Positions 1-8,084 of a stretch of 64,000 bases of DNA are shown here, one piece after another. The stretch spans positions 9,567-73,566 of the forward strand of contig DASXVN010000076.1 of assembly GCA_036504235.1 (NCBI GenBank), given 5' to 3'. This DNA is from Zipacnadum sp036504235. GTDB taxonomy: Bacteria > Armatimonadota > Zipacnadia > Zipacnadales > Zipacnadaceae. Positions within the stretch are counted from its first letter, which is position 1; the number at the start of each line of letters is the position of its first letter. A model generated the notes under the pieces. It saw only the letters and a program-made list of their open reading frames with translations. It made no database searches and was not told where the DNA came from. A program made the position numbers and the translations under genes.

Positions 1-168
1 CTGGCCCAGGTGATTCGTCCACGGCGGCGTCCCGAGTTGCTCAAGGACCGCGCCTACGCCGACCGGCGTCAAGCCGAGCAGGAACCACAGCACCAGGCGG
101 GGCTGTTGCTCCATCGCCCGCACCAGTTCATTCACCGGCTGGTCGAAGACCGACACCTGCCGTGTCAT
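1..168 (-). CDS. Partial membrane protein, N-terminal 56 residues only
   Basis: An open frame starts at an ATG at 168 on the minus strand and runs off the window edge. A GGAGGGA ribosome site lies about 5 bases upstream. The visible product has a polar N terminus (MTRQVSVFDQPVNEL) followed by a hydrophobic stretch around residues 25-42 that could be a membrane helix. It is the next gene downstream of two membrane HEAT-like paralogs on the same strand, after a gap of about 77 bases, so it may belong to the same transcription unit. I do not recognise the family from this fragment. Confidence 0.55.
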   Translation of the reverse strand, partial: MTRQVSVFDQPVNELVRAMEQQPRLVLWFLLGLTPVGVGAVLEQLGTPPWTNHLGQ

Positions 169-245
169 ATGGCTCCCTCCGGCACTCGCTAAGAATTGAG
201 ACGACACCGGGCCCGAGAGGGATTACGCCCCGCCACCTCACTCGC

Positions 246-1388
246 CTACTTCTCCCCCCACCTCACCCGCGGGCCGCCGGGCTGCGAGGTTACGTCGTAG
301 CCATGCCGCTTCGCCCACTGGCGGGCGGCGTTGTCGAGGGCGTCGCTACCGCAGTTGAGGTAGTCCTCGGCCAGGGTCTTGTCATTAGCGACCTCCAAGA
401 GGCTCCCCAGGCGTTGCTCGGAACCGGGAATCCCCAGCTTGATCGCCAGGAACAGCACCTGCATCCGCGACGGTGGCCCCACGACTACCCCGCCATGCTG
501 CAGGTAGCTCTGCTGGGGTCCGAGTTCCTCGTCGGGGCCCTTGACCTCGGGCCGCTGGACCGCCCGCGCCAGTGCCTCGGTCGCCCCGGTGTCGGCCGCC
601 TGCAGGACATCATAGACCTCCAGGGCGGGGTCCTGCTCGCCGCCCAACCACGTGCCCGATTCGCTGAGGTGACCGGCAGCGTAGGTTACCAGCGCGTCCA
701 GGGCGGCGCCGGCCTCCGGGGCCGAGGAGCCGATTCTCCCCAGCACTGCGGCCGCTTTCATGGCTAGGCGTGGGTCACTGTCCGCCAGCAGGGGCACCAG
801 GGCCGGCTCCGCCGAGGGCTGCTCGGCGGCGATCCGGCGGGTGGCCTTCACGTTTTCTTCCGGAGAGGCTTCGCCCTGGAAGAACGTAAAACGAGGGTTA
901 TCTCGATTGAGCAGAAAGTCGAGCGCCGCCTGCCGGGTGCGGGGCCGGTCCGCCGCCAGGCAGGCGACCCACGCGCGCTCGGCGGCACGCTCCCGAGCGG
1001 CGCGGACCGGTCCGGAGCCAACCCACCAGGTGAAACCGGCAGCCGCCAAGAGCGCCGCCAAAGCCAGCGCGGCGGTCCTGAGCGTGAGGGGCAACTGTCT
1101 TCGGCGGCTAGAAGCCTTTCTCCGCTTCGTCGGCCAGACCAGAAAGACCAGGCCCCCGGCCACCGCCCAGAGGCCGGCGCCGGCGTACACCATCCCGTCC
1201 CAACTCGGGCCGTTACCCCGGAGCCGGTCTGCCCCCCACCAGCCCAGGAGAACGACCGGCGTCCCGAAGGCCGCCAGTAGCAGGAGGGCGACGAAACCGA
1301 ACGAAAGAATTGTGCCGATCAGTTCGCCCGCCGTCAGCTTGGTCTTCGGCGCGGGCGCTCCCGGCTGTGATTCTGTGATGAAACTCAC
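246..1388 (-). CDS. Membrane-anchored HEAT-like repeat protein (paralog 1)
   Basis: About 380 residues. Two hydrophobic segments lie near residues 24-50 and 65-85 and a third near 104-125. The rest is a soluble Ala/Leu-rich region with HEAT-like helical pairs (for example LVPLLADSDPRLAMKAAAVL). The start is a GTG at 1388. It aligns with the GTG of the neighbouring paralog: both begin V-S-x-x-x-E and both end with a helical segment around NxGSDALDxAAR. The two genes are 43 bases apart and in the same orientation, so they look like a tandem duplication. HEAT-like folds usually serve as protein-binding scaffolds. No partner or substrate can be named from sequence. Confidence 0.7.
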   Translation of the reverse strand: MSFITESQPGAPAPKTKLTAGELIGTILSFGFVALLLLAAFGTPVVLLGWWGADRLRGNGPSWDGMVYAGAGLWAVAGGLVFLVWPTKRRKASSRRRQLPLTLRTAALALAALLAAAGFTWWVGSGPVRAARERAAERAWVACLAADRPRTRQAALDFLLNRDNPRFTFFQGEASPEENVKATRRIAAEQPSAEPALVPLLADSDPRLAMKAAAVLGRIGSSAPEAGAALDALVTYAAGHLSESGTWLGGEQDPALEVYDVLQAADTGATEALARAVQRPEVKGPDEELGPQQSYLQHGGVVVGPPSRMQVLFLAIKLGIPGSEQRLGSLLEVANDKTLAEDYLNCGSDALDNAARQWAKRHGYDVTSQPGGPRVRWGEK

Positions 1389-1431
1389 CTCTGTGTCTGA
1401 CTCGCGTTAGCTTTTCCTCGGCGCGGCGCAC

Positions 1432-2550
1432 CTAAGGCTTTCCCCAGCCCCAGCCGCCGGAGCCGGTGCCTTCAGTCCGCCTCTCCTCCACCTGGTAGTC
1501 GTTAGCGGCGGCCCATTTGCGCGCGGCCCGGTCGAGCGCGTCGCTCCCGTGGTTCAAGTACGCCTCCGCGATACCCGGGTCACCCTGGGTGTCCAGGAGG
1601 CCGGCCAGGCGGGGCTCGGAGCCGGGAATCCCCAGCCTAATGGCGAGCATAACCAACTGCAGGCGCGAAGGCGCGTATCCCTCGGGCCCGGTTATCGCGC
1701 GCATCAGCAGTTCAGTGGTGGTCCCCCCGGCGTCCCGCAGCGCCTCATAGGCCAGCGCGCCGTCTCGCCGAGGGTCCGCTCCGCCCGGGGAGGTCGCGAG
1801 GTAGCTGATCAGCGCGTCCAGAGCGGCCGGCAGCTCGGGCGCCGGCGAGCCGGCCCGCGTGAGCAGGGCCGCCGCTCCCGTCCGGAGGAGCGGGTCCTCG
1901 TCCGCGAGCAGGCGCACCAACGCCGGCTCGACCTGCGGCTGCTCGGAAAACAGGCGGCGGCTGGCTTTCGCCTCCGCGGCCCGCTTCTCGTTCGCGTCCA
2001 CGGGGGAGTTCCCCGCGGGGCTCAGAAGGAACGTAAGCGCGGCCTGCCGTTCCGGGGGGTCGGGGCTACCTAGTTCGACGATCCAAGCCCGCTCCGCGGC
2101 GAATCGGCGGGACGGATAGGCTGGTCCCTCCGGACAGACCGACCACGTGAAGACGCCGGCCACCAGGCAGGCGGCCGCGGTCAGAACCCAGGTCCACCGC
2201 GCCCGCGCTCGCCGGAGCGGGTGATCGAAAGCCGTACGACGTACCGCCAGGGCTCCCCGCACGGCCACCACCACCGGCACCGCCCACAAAGCAATCCCGA
2301 CAAAGACCACCCAGTCGCAACTCGGGCCCGGGCAGCGCAGGGTGGCAGCGACCCCCCGGCCGATGAGGTAGACAAATAACGCCGGCAAGGCCAGCAACCA
2401 GAGGGCCGGCACGAGCATGGCCAGCCACGACCCGTCACCCAGGTCCGTCTGCAAGAGTTGGCGAACTGAGCCAGCCCGTTCCGAGCGCGGCGGCTCTTCT
2501 TCGTCAGTCAAACTGGAATTGGCCGGCGGTGTTTCAGACACAGAACTCAC
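1432..2550 (-). CDS. Membrane-anchored HEAT-like repeat protein (paralog 2)
   Basis: About 372 residues and clearly homologous to the next gene downstream. It has the same three hydrophobic segments, the same PALVRLLADEDPLLRTGAAALL-type repeat and the same C-terminal AYLNHGSDALDRAARKW region. The open frame extends further upstream inside recN, but that extension is Arg/Gly/Pro-rich shadow sequence. The real start is taken as the GTG at 2550, which overlaps the recN stop codon as GTGA and aligns with the GTG of the paralog. A second GTG at 2541, preceded by AGGTGAG, is an alternative. The overlap implies translational coupling to recN. Confidence 0.7.
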   Translation of the reverse strand: MSSVSETPPANSSLTDEEEPPRSERAGSVRQLLQTDLGDGSWLAMLVPALWLLALPALFVYLIGRGVAATLRCPGPSCDWVVFVGIALWAVPVVVAVRGALAVRRTAFDHPLRRARARWTWVLTAAACLVAGVFTWSVCPEGPAYPSRRFAAERAWIVELGSPDPPERQAALTFLLSPAGNSPVDANEKRAAEAKASRRLFSEQPQVEPALVRLLADEDPLLRTGAAALLTRAGSPAPELPAALDALISYLATSPGGADPRRDGALAYEALRDAGGTTTELLMRAITGPEGYAPSRLQLVMLAIRLGIPGSEPRLAGLLDTQGDPGIAEAYLNHGSDALDRAARKWAAANDYQVEERRTEGTGSGGWGWGKP

Positions 2551-4268
2551 CTTTTCTTGGCCCGCGCCAGCATTTCTTCGGCGTGGCGGCGGGCCGTCTC
2601 TTGGTCCTCGCGGGCGCCCATCATCCGGGCTAGCTCCGCTACCCGCTGCTCGCCGGTCAGGGTCTCCGCGGCGATCACCGTCCGCTCGCCGGAGACTACC
2701 TTGTTGACCGCCACCTGCTGGTCGGCGAGGCTGGCGATCTGGGCGAGGTGGGTCACGCACAGCACCTGAGCCTGGAGCGCCACGGAGGCCAGCTTCTCGG
2801 CCACCGCGTGCGCCGTGACGCCGCCGATGCCCACGTCAATCTCATCGAAAACAATGGTCGGCACCGCCGTGGCCGGGGCGCACAGGGACTTGAAAGCCAG
2901 CATCAGGCGGGACAACTCGCCGCCGCTGGCGACCGCGGACAGGGGCCGCAGCGGCTCGCCCGCGTTGGCCGAGAGCAGGAAGCGCACCTGGTCCAACCCC
3001 CGGGCGCTGGCCGCGTAGCGCTTTCCGTCCGCGGCGGGGAGGCCCTCCGGGTCCGGCTCGCGCTCGAACTCCACCGCGAACTGGCCCTGCTCCATACCCA
3101 GGGGCTGCATCTCGGCGACCATCGCCGCCTCGAGCGCGCGGGCCTGCTCCTGCCGGGCCTGCGAGAGGGCCTCGGCGGCGGCGCCAGCCGCCGCGCGGGC
3201 TTTCTCCAGCTCGGCGTCCAGTTGCGCCCGCCGGTCCTCCAGGTTCTGCAGGTCCCGCAACTCCGCTTCCGCCCGCTGACCGTAGGCGAGAATCTCGGCC
3301 AGGCTCTCGCCATACTTGCGCCGCAGGCGGTCCAGGAGCGTCAGGCGCTCCTCGGCCTGCGCCAGCCGGCGGGGGTCAAAATCCAACTGGCTCGCGTAGC
3401 CCTGCAGGGTGCGCGCGGCCTCCCTCAGGATCGTCTCGGCGGTGACCAGCTCCGCAATCACCGGCTGCAGCGACTCGTCAAAGCGCGTCGCCTCGTGCAG
3501 GGAGGCCTGCGCCGCCGCCGTGGTCTCCGCCGCGCCCTGGCCCTCGCCCCAGTCGCCCTCCAGGTTGCGGAGGGCCTCCTCCACAATCTCGCGCAGCCGC
3601 TCGGCGTGCGCCAGCCGCCGGTGCTCGGCGGGGAGCGCCTCATCGGCGGTCAGGTCAAGCTGCGCCTCCTCCAGTTCCTGCACCTGGAAGCTGAGCAGGT
3701 CCAGGCGCTGCGCCCGGTCCCGCTCGGCAGCCAGCAGGCGCTCGCGCTCCTGCTGCAAGGCCCGGAAGCAGCTCCAGGCCTGCTCCCAGGCTAGACGGAC
3801 GGGCTGCAGGGTGGGTCCGGCGAAGGTGTCGAGGAAGTCGAGGTGGCTGGGTTCGTGGATGAGCGCCTGATGCTCGTGCTGGCCGTGGATGTCCACCAGC
3901 CGCTCGCCGAGGCTGCGCACGACCGTGCGCGTGCTGGTGCGGCCGCCGACATAGTAGGAGCTGCGGCCCGCCTCAATCTTGCGGGCAATCAACAGCAGGC
4001 CGTCCTCCGGCTCCAGTCCGGCCTCGTCGAGCAAGGCCTCCAGGTCGGTGCGCCCGGCCACGTCGAAGAGCCCCTCCACCCAGGCCGCGGTGGCGCCGGA
4101 GCGGATATACTCGGCGCTGGCCGGCCCGCCCAGCAGGGCGCCCAGCGCGTCAATGAGGATGGACTTGCCCGCGCCGGTCTCGCCGGTCAGGGCGGTGAAG
4201 CCCGCCGCCAGCGGCAGCCGCAGACTCTCAACCAGGGCGAAGTTCTCGATGTACAGTTCGCGGAGCAT
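2547..4268 (-). CDS. recN: DNA repair protein RecN
   Basis: 573 residues, the usual length for RecN, an SMC-like ATPase that acts in double-strand break repair and recombination. The N terminus MLRELYIENFALVE is diagnostic. Walker A is GETGAGKS near residue 30. The middle is Glu/Ala/Gln/Arg-rich and predicted coiled coil (about residues 160-370). The ABC signature ASGGELSRLMLAF and Walker B PTIVFDEIDVGIGG lie near residues 445-480, followed by a CVTHLAQIA H-loop. It starts at the ATG at 4268 without a strong ribosome site. Lying next to nadK is a conserved arrangement in many Gram-positive-type gene orders. Confidence 0.95.
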   Translation of the reverse strand: MLRELYIENFALVESLRLPLAAGFTALTGETGAGKSILIDALGALLGGPASAEYIRSGATAAWVEGLFDVAGRTDLEALLDEAGLEPEDGLLLIARKIEAGRSSYYVGGRTSTRTVVRSLGERLVDIHGQHEHQALIHEPSHLDFLDTFAGPTLQPVRLAWEQAWSCFRALQQERERLLAAERDRAQRLDLLSFQVQELEEAQLDLTADEALPAEHRRLAHAERLREIVEEALRNLEGDWGEGQGAAETTAAAQASLHEATRFDESLQPVIAELVTAETILREAARTLQGYASQLDFDPRRLAQAEERLTLLDRLRRKYGESLAEILAYGQRAEAELRDLQNLEDRRAQLDAELEKARAAAGAAAEALSQARQEQARALEAAMVAEMQPLGMEQGQFAVEFEREPDPEGLPAADGKRYAASARGLDQVRFLLSANAGEPLRPLSAVASGGELSRLMLAFKSLCAPATAVPTIVFDEIDVGIGGVTAHAVAEKLASVALQAQVLCVTHLAQIASLADQQVAVNKVVSGERTVIAAETLTGEQRVAELARMMGAREDQETARRHAEEMLARAKKR

Positions 4269-4295
4269 GGTGGTATGTGGACCCTGGGCCGGTTA

Positions 4296-4390
4296 GGGCC
4301 AGGGCTCTTTCGGAGGGGCCGAATACGAGGGAGTTTGCCATGCAAACTCCACGAAGTATCCGGCCCACGGCTAGCGCTAAGCCCTGGGCC
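4296..4390. repeat. Triple-nested inverted repeat in the recN-nadK gap
   Basis: The 217-base gap between recN and nadK holds three concentric inverted repeats. The outer arms are 4296-4306 with 4380-4390 (10 of 11 pairs), the middle arms 4317-4326 with 4356-4365 (9 of 10), and the inner arms GAGTTTGC 4331-4338 with GCAAACTC 4342-4349 (perfect, loop CAT). The design, conserved-looking outer arms around a private inner stem, matches the GTAGGGGC elements elsewhere in the window. I see no gene in this gap. Confidence 0.7.
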
Positions 4391-4485
4391 GGATGCTTGC
4401 GGCGTCCTGCTACGCAGGCCGTCCTCGCATGCGGCCCCTCCCGGAAACGACTACTGCAAACGGCTGGCCCGCCCCTACGCGCGAC

Positions 4486-5370
4486 TTACCTCTCCACGCC
4501 CCAGTTGAGCTTCTCGCGCAGGCGACCGTAGAAGCCATCGCCGCCGCCGAGCCGCACCAGCCGGGCGCGGAAGGGCGCCGCCGTGATCAGGATATCCTCG
4601 CCCGGTCCCAGGGGCACGTTGACCTGCCCGTCTACCGTCAGCCCGATCGGCGGATTGGGCTTGGAGCGGGCGCACAGGACCACCCGCAACTCGGACCGCG
4701 GCGAGATCACCAGCGGGCGCGTGTACAGACTATGGGCGCAGATGGGCACCAGGATGAAACAGTCCAGCAGGGGGTCCACCAGGGGCCCGCCGGCGGACAG
4801 ATTGTAGGCGGTCGAGCCGGTGGCCGTGGACACGATCAGGCCGTCCGCCGGGTAGTCGGTGACGAAATTGCCGTCTACCCAGGCGTCCAGATGCACCAGG
4901 CGCATCGGCTCCGACTTGCCGATGACCACGTCGTTGAGCGCAAAGTACTCGCCGCGCCCCTCGTCGCCGGCCTGGACCTGCGCGGATAGCATCATGCGGT
5001 CGTCGGTCTCAAATTCGCCGGCCAGCAGGGCGGGCAGCGCCTCGATGACGTGCTCCAGCTTGCGTTCGGCCAAAAAGCCGAAGCCCCCCAGGTCCACGCC
5101 CAGCACCGGACAGCCCGCCGGCCCGGCGGCGCGAGTGGCGGCCAGCAGCGTGCCGTCGCCGCCCATGGCGATGATCAGCTCGCTGTGCCGGCCCCAGTCC
5201 GCCCGGGGACAATACTCGCAGCCCTCCAGCCCCAGGTCGGCCATGCGCTCGTCCACCAGCACCTGCGCGCCGCCCTCATGCAGGGCGCGCACCAGCGCGT
5301 GGGTGCTCTCCTCGGCGTGCGGTTTGTGCAGGGCGGTGAGTATCCCCACCCGGGTGATTCGCTCGGGCAT
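4486..5370 (-). CDS. nadK: NAD kinase
   Basis: 294 residues. NAD kinase phosphorylates NAD to NADP in the cytosol. The family signature GGDGTLLAATR is near residue 69, LNDVVIGK near 144 carries the conserved Asn-Asp, and the NAD-binding segment STATGSTAYNLSAGGP is near residue 180. The C-terminal beta-rich domain ends with DGFYGRLREKLNWG, typical of the family. The ATG at 5370 has an AGGAG site 6 bases upstream and lies 8 bases after the upstream TPR gene, so the two are probably co-transcribed. The start and full length look normal. Confidence 0.95.
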   Translation of the reverse strand: MPERITRVGILTALHKPHAEESTHALVRALHEGGAQVLVDERMADLGLEGCEYCPRADWGRHSELIIAMGGDGTLLAATRAAGPAGCPVLGVDLGGFGFLAERKLEHVIEALPALLAGEFETDDRMMLSAQVQAGDEGRGEYFALNDVVIGKSEPMRLVHLDAWVDGNFVTDYPADGLIVSTATGSTAYNLSAGGPLVDPLLDCFILVPICAHSLYTRPLVISPRSELRVVLCARSKPNPPIGLTVDGQVNVPLGPGEDILITAAPFRARLVRLGGGDGFYGRLREKLNWGVER

Positions 5371-5378
5371 GGCAACTC

Positions 5379-6851
5379 CTAACCCTGGGCGCGACTGGTC
5401 GCCGGGGTCTGCTGCAACTGATCGAGATTGCGCTGGGCCGGCGCGTAGTTCGGGTCGGCCGTGACCGCCTTGTGGTAGTAGTTGCGGGCCTTTTCGACCT
5501 GCCCCTTGAGCTGGTAGACGACCCCCAGGTTATTGAGCGCGGGGGCGAAATTCGGGTCGGCGACCAGCGACGCCTCGAAGAAACTCTGGGCCTCCTGCGG
5601 ACGATCGCGGTCCAGGTAGACCAGGCCGGCGTTGTTCTGCGCGGCGGCGTTGCGGGGGTTGATCGCGACTACCTTGAGGTACTCGGTGAGCGCCCGGTCC
5701 TTGTCGCCCTCGTCGTAGTACGCATCGGCCAGGCCGAGATGCGCCTGCTCGCTCTTGGGGAACTGCGCCGCGGCGGTCATCCACGCCTGCAGCGCCCGCT
5801 GCTTCTCGCCGGACGCGGCCAGCGCCCGGGCCTTGTTGACATACGGCAGCTCCAGCGTCGCGTTGGTCTGGATGGCCTTCTCGAAAGTCTCGATGGCCTC
5901 GGGGTAGCGCTTCTGCTCGAACTGCAGGGCGCCCAGGTTGTTCAGGCAGCCGGCGCTGTTCGGACGCAGCACCAGGGCCTTGTTGTAGGACTCCTCGGCG
6001 GCCGGGTAGTTCTTCATCCCCGACTGCACCAGGGCCAGGTTGTACTGCGCCTCAAAGCTCTGCGGCAGCGCGGTCAGCGCCGCCTGCAGCGGCTCGAGCG
6101 CCTCCGCGTACTTGCCCTGGTTGTACAGCGCCGTGCCCAGGCCCAGTTGCGCCTCCGGCTTGTTCGGCGCGGCGGTCAGAATCCGGCGGTAGACCTCCGC
6201 CGCCTCCGCGTCTAGCCGGGACTCCAGCAGCAGCGCCCCCAGGCTCAGTTGGGTGGTCTGGTTGTCCGGCTGGAGCTTCGCCGCGGTGCGGTACTCGCGC
6301 AGCGCCTTCTCCAGGTTGCCGGTCTTGTGCAGCGCGTAGCCGAAGTTGAGGTGCACTTCCGGGTCGTTCGGGTTGGCGTCAATGGCCCTCGTGTATTCGT
6401 TGAAGGCCGGGTAGTAATCGCCCTGCGCGGCCTTGAGGTTGGCCAGGTTGAAGTGGGCGTCGAAATACTTGGGGTCCAGCGCCAGCGCCGCCCGGTAGGC
6501 CGCCTCGGCCTTGTCCTTCTGGCCCAGCGCCGCGTAGGCGTTGCCCAAGTTGTTCTCCACGACCTTGGACTTGGGGTCCTCCTTGGCGGCGGACTCCAGA
6601 TAGCGCACCGCGTCGGCCGTCTGGCCCAACTCCAGCGCGACGGTGCCGCACCAGGAGAGGATCACCGGCTCGCGGGGCTGGGCCTTGAGCGCGGCCTGGA
6701 ACAGCCCGTAGGCTCCGGCCACGTTGCCCTGCTCGTAGGCCGATAGCCCTTGCTGGAAGAGGCTCGGCGGCGCCTGCGCGCTCCCGCCGGTCGCCCCGAG
6801 CAGCAGGGCCATCAGAGTCATCAGGGTCACCACTAGGATGCGCTTGCGCAC
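5379..6851 (-). CDS. Secreted or periplasmic TPR-repeat protein
   Basis: 490 residues beginning with a signal peptide (MRKRILVVTLMTLMALLLGA, predicted cleavage after GSAQA). The remainder is an uninterrupted array of about 13 tetratricopeptide repeats with the usual W/L-G-Y-A-F-A-P pattern (for example AYNNLGALQFEQKRYPEA-type units). TPR solenoids bind peptides or partner proteins, and no catalytic domain is attached. The start is GTG at 6851 with GGAGG 9 bases upstream. It lies directly upstream of nadK. Partner unknown. Confidence 0.85.
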   Translation of the reverse strand: MRKRILVVTLMTLMALLLGATGGSAQAPPSLFQQGLSAYEQGNVAGAYGLFQAALKAQPREPVILSWCGTVALELGQTADAVRYLESAAKEDPKSKVVENNLGNAYAALGQKDKAEAAYRAALALDPKYFDAHFNLANLKAAQGDYYPAFNEYTRAIDANPNDPEVHLNFGYALHKTGNLEKALREYRTAAKLQPDNQTTQLSLGALLLESRLDAEAAEVYRRILTAAPNKPEAQLGLGTALYNQGKYAEALEPLQAALTALPQSFEAQYNLALVQSGMKNYPAAEESYNKALVLRPNSAGCLNNLGALQFEQKRYPEAIETFEKAIQTNATLELPYVNKARALAASGEKQRALQAWMTAAAQFPKSEQAHLGLADAYYDEGDKDRALTEYLKVVAINPRNAAAQNNAGLVYLDRDRPQEAQSFFEASLVADPNFAPALNNLGVVYQLKGQVEKARNYYHKAVTADPNYAPAQRNLDQLQQTPATSRAQG

Positions 6852-6996
6852 GGGCTGTCGCCTCCTGGAGACGGACGAGAAGATAGTCGGGCGGGCAGAG
6901 GGACTCGCAAAAACCGGCTCCCTCCGCCGCGGGCCCCACCCGGCGGCGGGAGAGGCGTCTCACCGGGGTAGTATTCGCCGTCCCGGTGCACTTATC
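6852..6996. other. Intergenic gap between the TPR gene and the histidine kinase
   Basis: 145 bases with no open frame that I can support, and no clear terminator or repeat. It probably holds the promoter of the TPR-nadK-recN unit, but I cannot point to convincing hexamers. Confidence 0.4.
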
Positions 6997-8082
6997 CTAT
7001 CCAACACCGGGGGAAGAGGCGGAGTTCGCTAACGGCAAGGCAAAGGTGAAGGTACTGCCCTGGCCGGGCGCGCTCTCCACCCACAGCCGCCCGCCCATAG
7101 ATTCCACGGCCAGACGGCAGAAGGTCAGCCCCAGGCCGAAGCTGAGGCGCACGCCCGCCTGAGCGGCCTCCGCCTGGCCAAACTTGTCGAAGATGCGCTC
7201 CTGCAACGCGGCGGGGATGCCGATGCCATTGTCGGCCACCACTACCCAGACTTCCCGGTCGTGGACCGCAGCGCTGACCCGCACCCAGCCCTCACCGGGC
7301 GGCGCAAAGCGTAGCGCATTGGCGATCAGGTTCTCGAGCACCCGGTGGACTTTGTCCTCGTCCGCCTGCGCGATCAGGGCCTCGGCGGGCAGTGAGGTCT
7401 CCAGGCTGATTTCCATGCGCTCGGCGCGCGGCACGGCCTCGCTCGTCGTTCGCCGAATGACCTCCGTCACGTCCGTGGGGCCCAGTTGCAGCGGCAACTT
7501 GCCGGCTTCGGCCCGGCCCACGTCCAGCACGTCCTCGATCATGCGCTCGATGCGGTGGTGACTTTCTCGAATCACGCGGAGCATGGACTGCTCCGACTCC
7601 CCCAACCCGTCGCAGGCCTCCAGTCCCCGCTCCATCCCTCCCACCGCCATCTCCGCCGAGACCAGAGGGTTCTTCAGATCGTGGACGAGCATGTGGGTCA
7701 AGTCATCGCGGAAGGCTTCCGCCTTTTGCAGCTTCAGATTGGACTGGCGGAGCGCCAAAACCACGGAAGTCGTGATCAGATATGCTCCCAGGCGAACCGC
7801 CGAGTTCCAGTAGGGAGCAGCGGCCGGGCCTTCCAGACCGTGCATGGACTCGTCCACCAGATTGGCGGCCGCGCCGGCCGCGCAAATGAGCAGCGCCGGC
7901 AGCAGGTCCACGTACCAGGCCACCAGGAGAATCGGTAGCAGGTAGAAAGCGGCCAGGGAAAGGTGCGGCGCAGACAGGTAGTCAACCACCCCGACCACGC
8001 AGACCAGAATCAGCCCCACCGCAAACGCCACCCCTCGATGCCGGGTCAGACCGCGGTTAAGGGCGCGCAGGAGGGGCCTCAC
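6997..8082 (-). CDS. Membrane sensor histidine kinase
   Basis: 361 residues. Four hydrophobic segments occupy about residues 18-125 with little periplasmic loop, so it may sense membrane or cytosolic signals. The HisKA H-box is HMLVHDLKNPL near residue 134, with the phospho-accepting His in VHDLKNP. The HATPase region carries the N-box NLIANALRFAP, G1 DNGIGIP, the F-box IFDKFGQ and G2 FGLGLTF. The start is GTG at 8082, two bases beyond the dxs stop. No response regulator lies next to it, so the cognate partner is elsewhere. GTG is the only good start in register. Confidence 0.88.
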   Translation of the reverse strand: MRPLLRALNRGLTRHRGVAFAVGLILVCVVGVVDYLSAPHLSLAAFYLLPILLVAWYVDLLPALLICAAGAAANLVDESMHGLEGPAAAPYWNSAVRLGAYLITTSVVLALRQSNLKLQKAEAFRDDLTHMLVHDLKNPLVSAEMAVGGMERGLEACDGLGESEQSMLRVIRESHHRIERMIEDVLDVGRAEAGKLPLQLGPTDVTEVIRRTTSEAVPRAERMEISLETSLPAEALIAQADEDKVHRVLENLIANALRFAPPGEGWVRVSAAVHDREVWVVVADNGIGIPAALQERIFDKFGQAEAAQAGVRLSFGLGLTFCRLAVESMGGRLWVESAPGQGSTFTFALPLANSASSPGVG

Positions 8083-8084
8083 GA

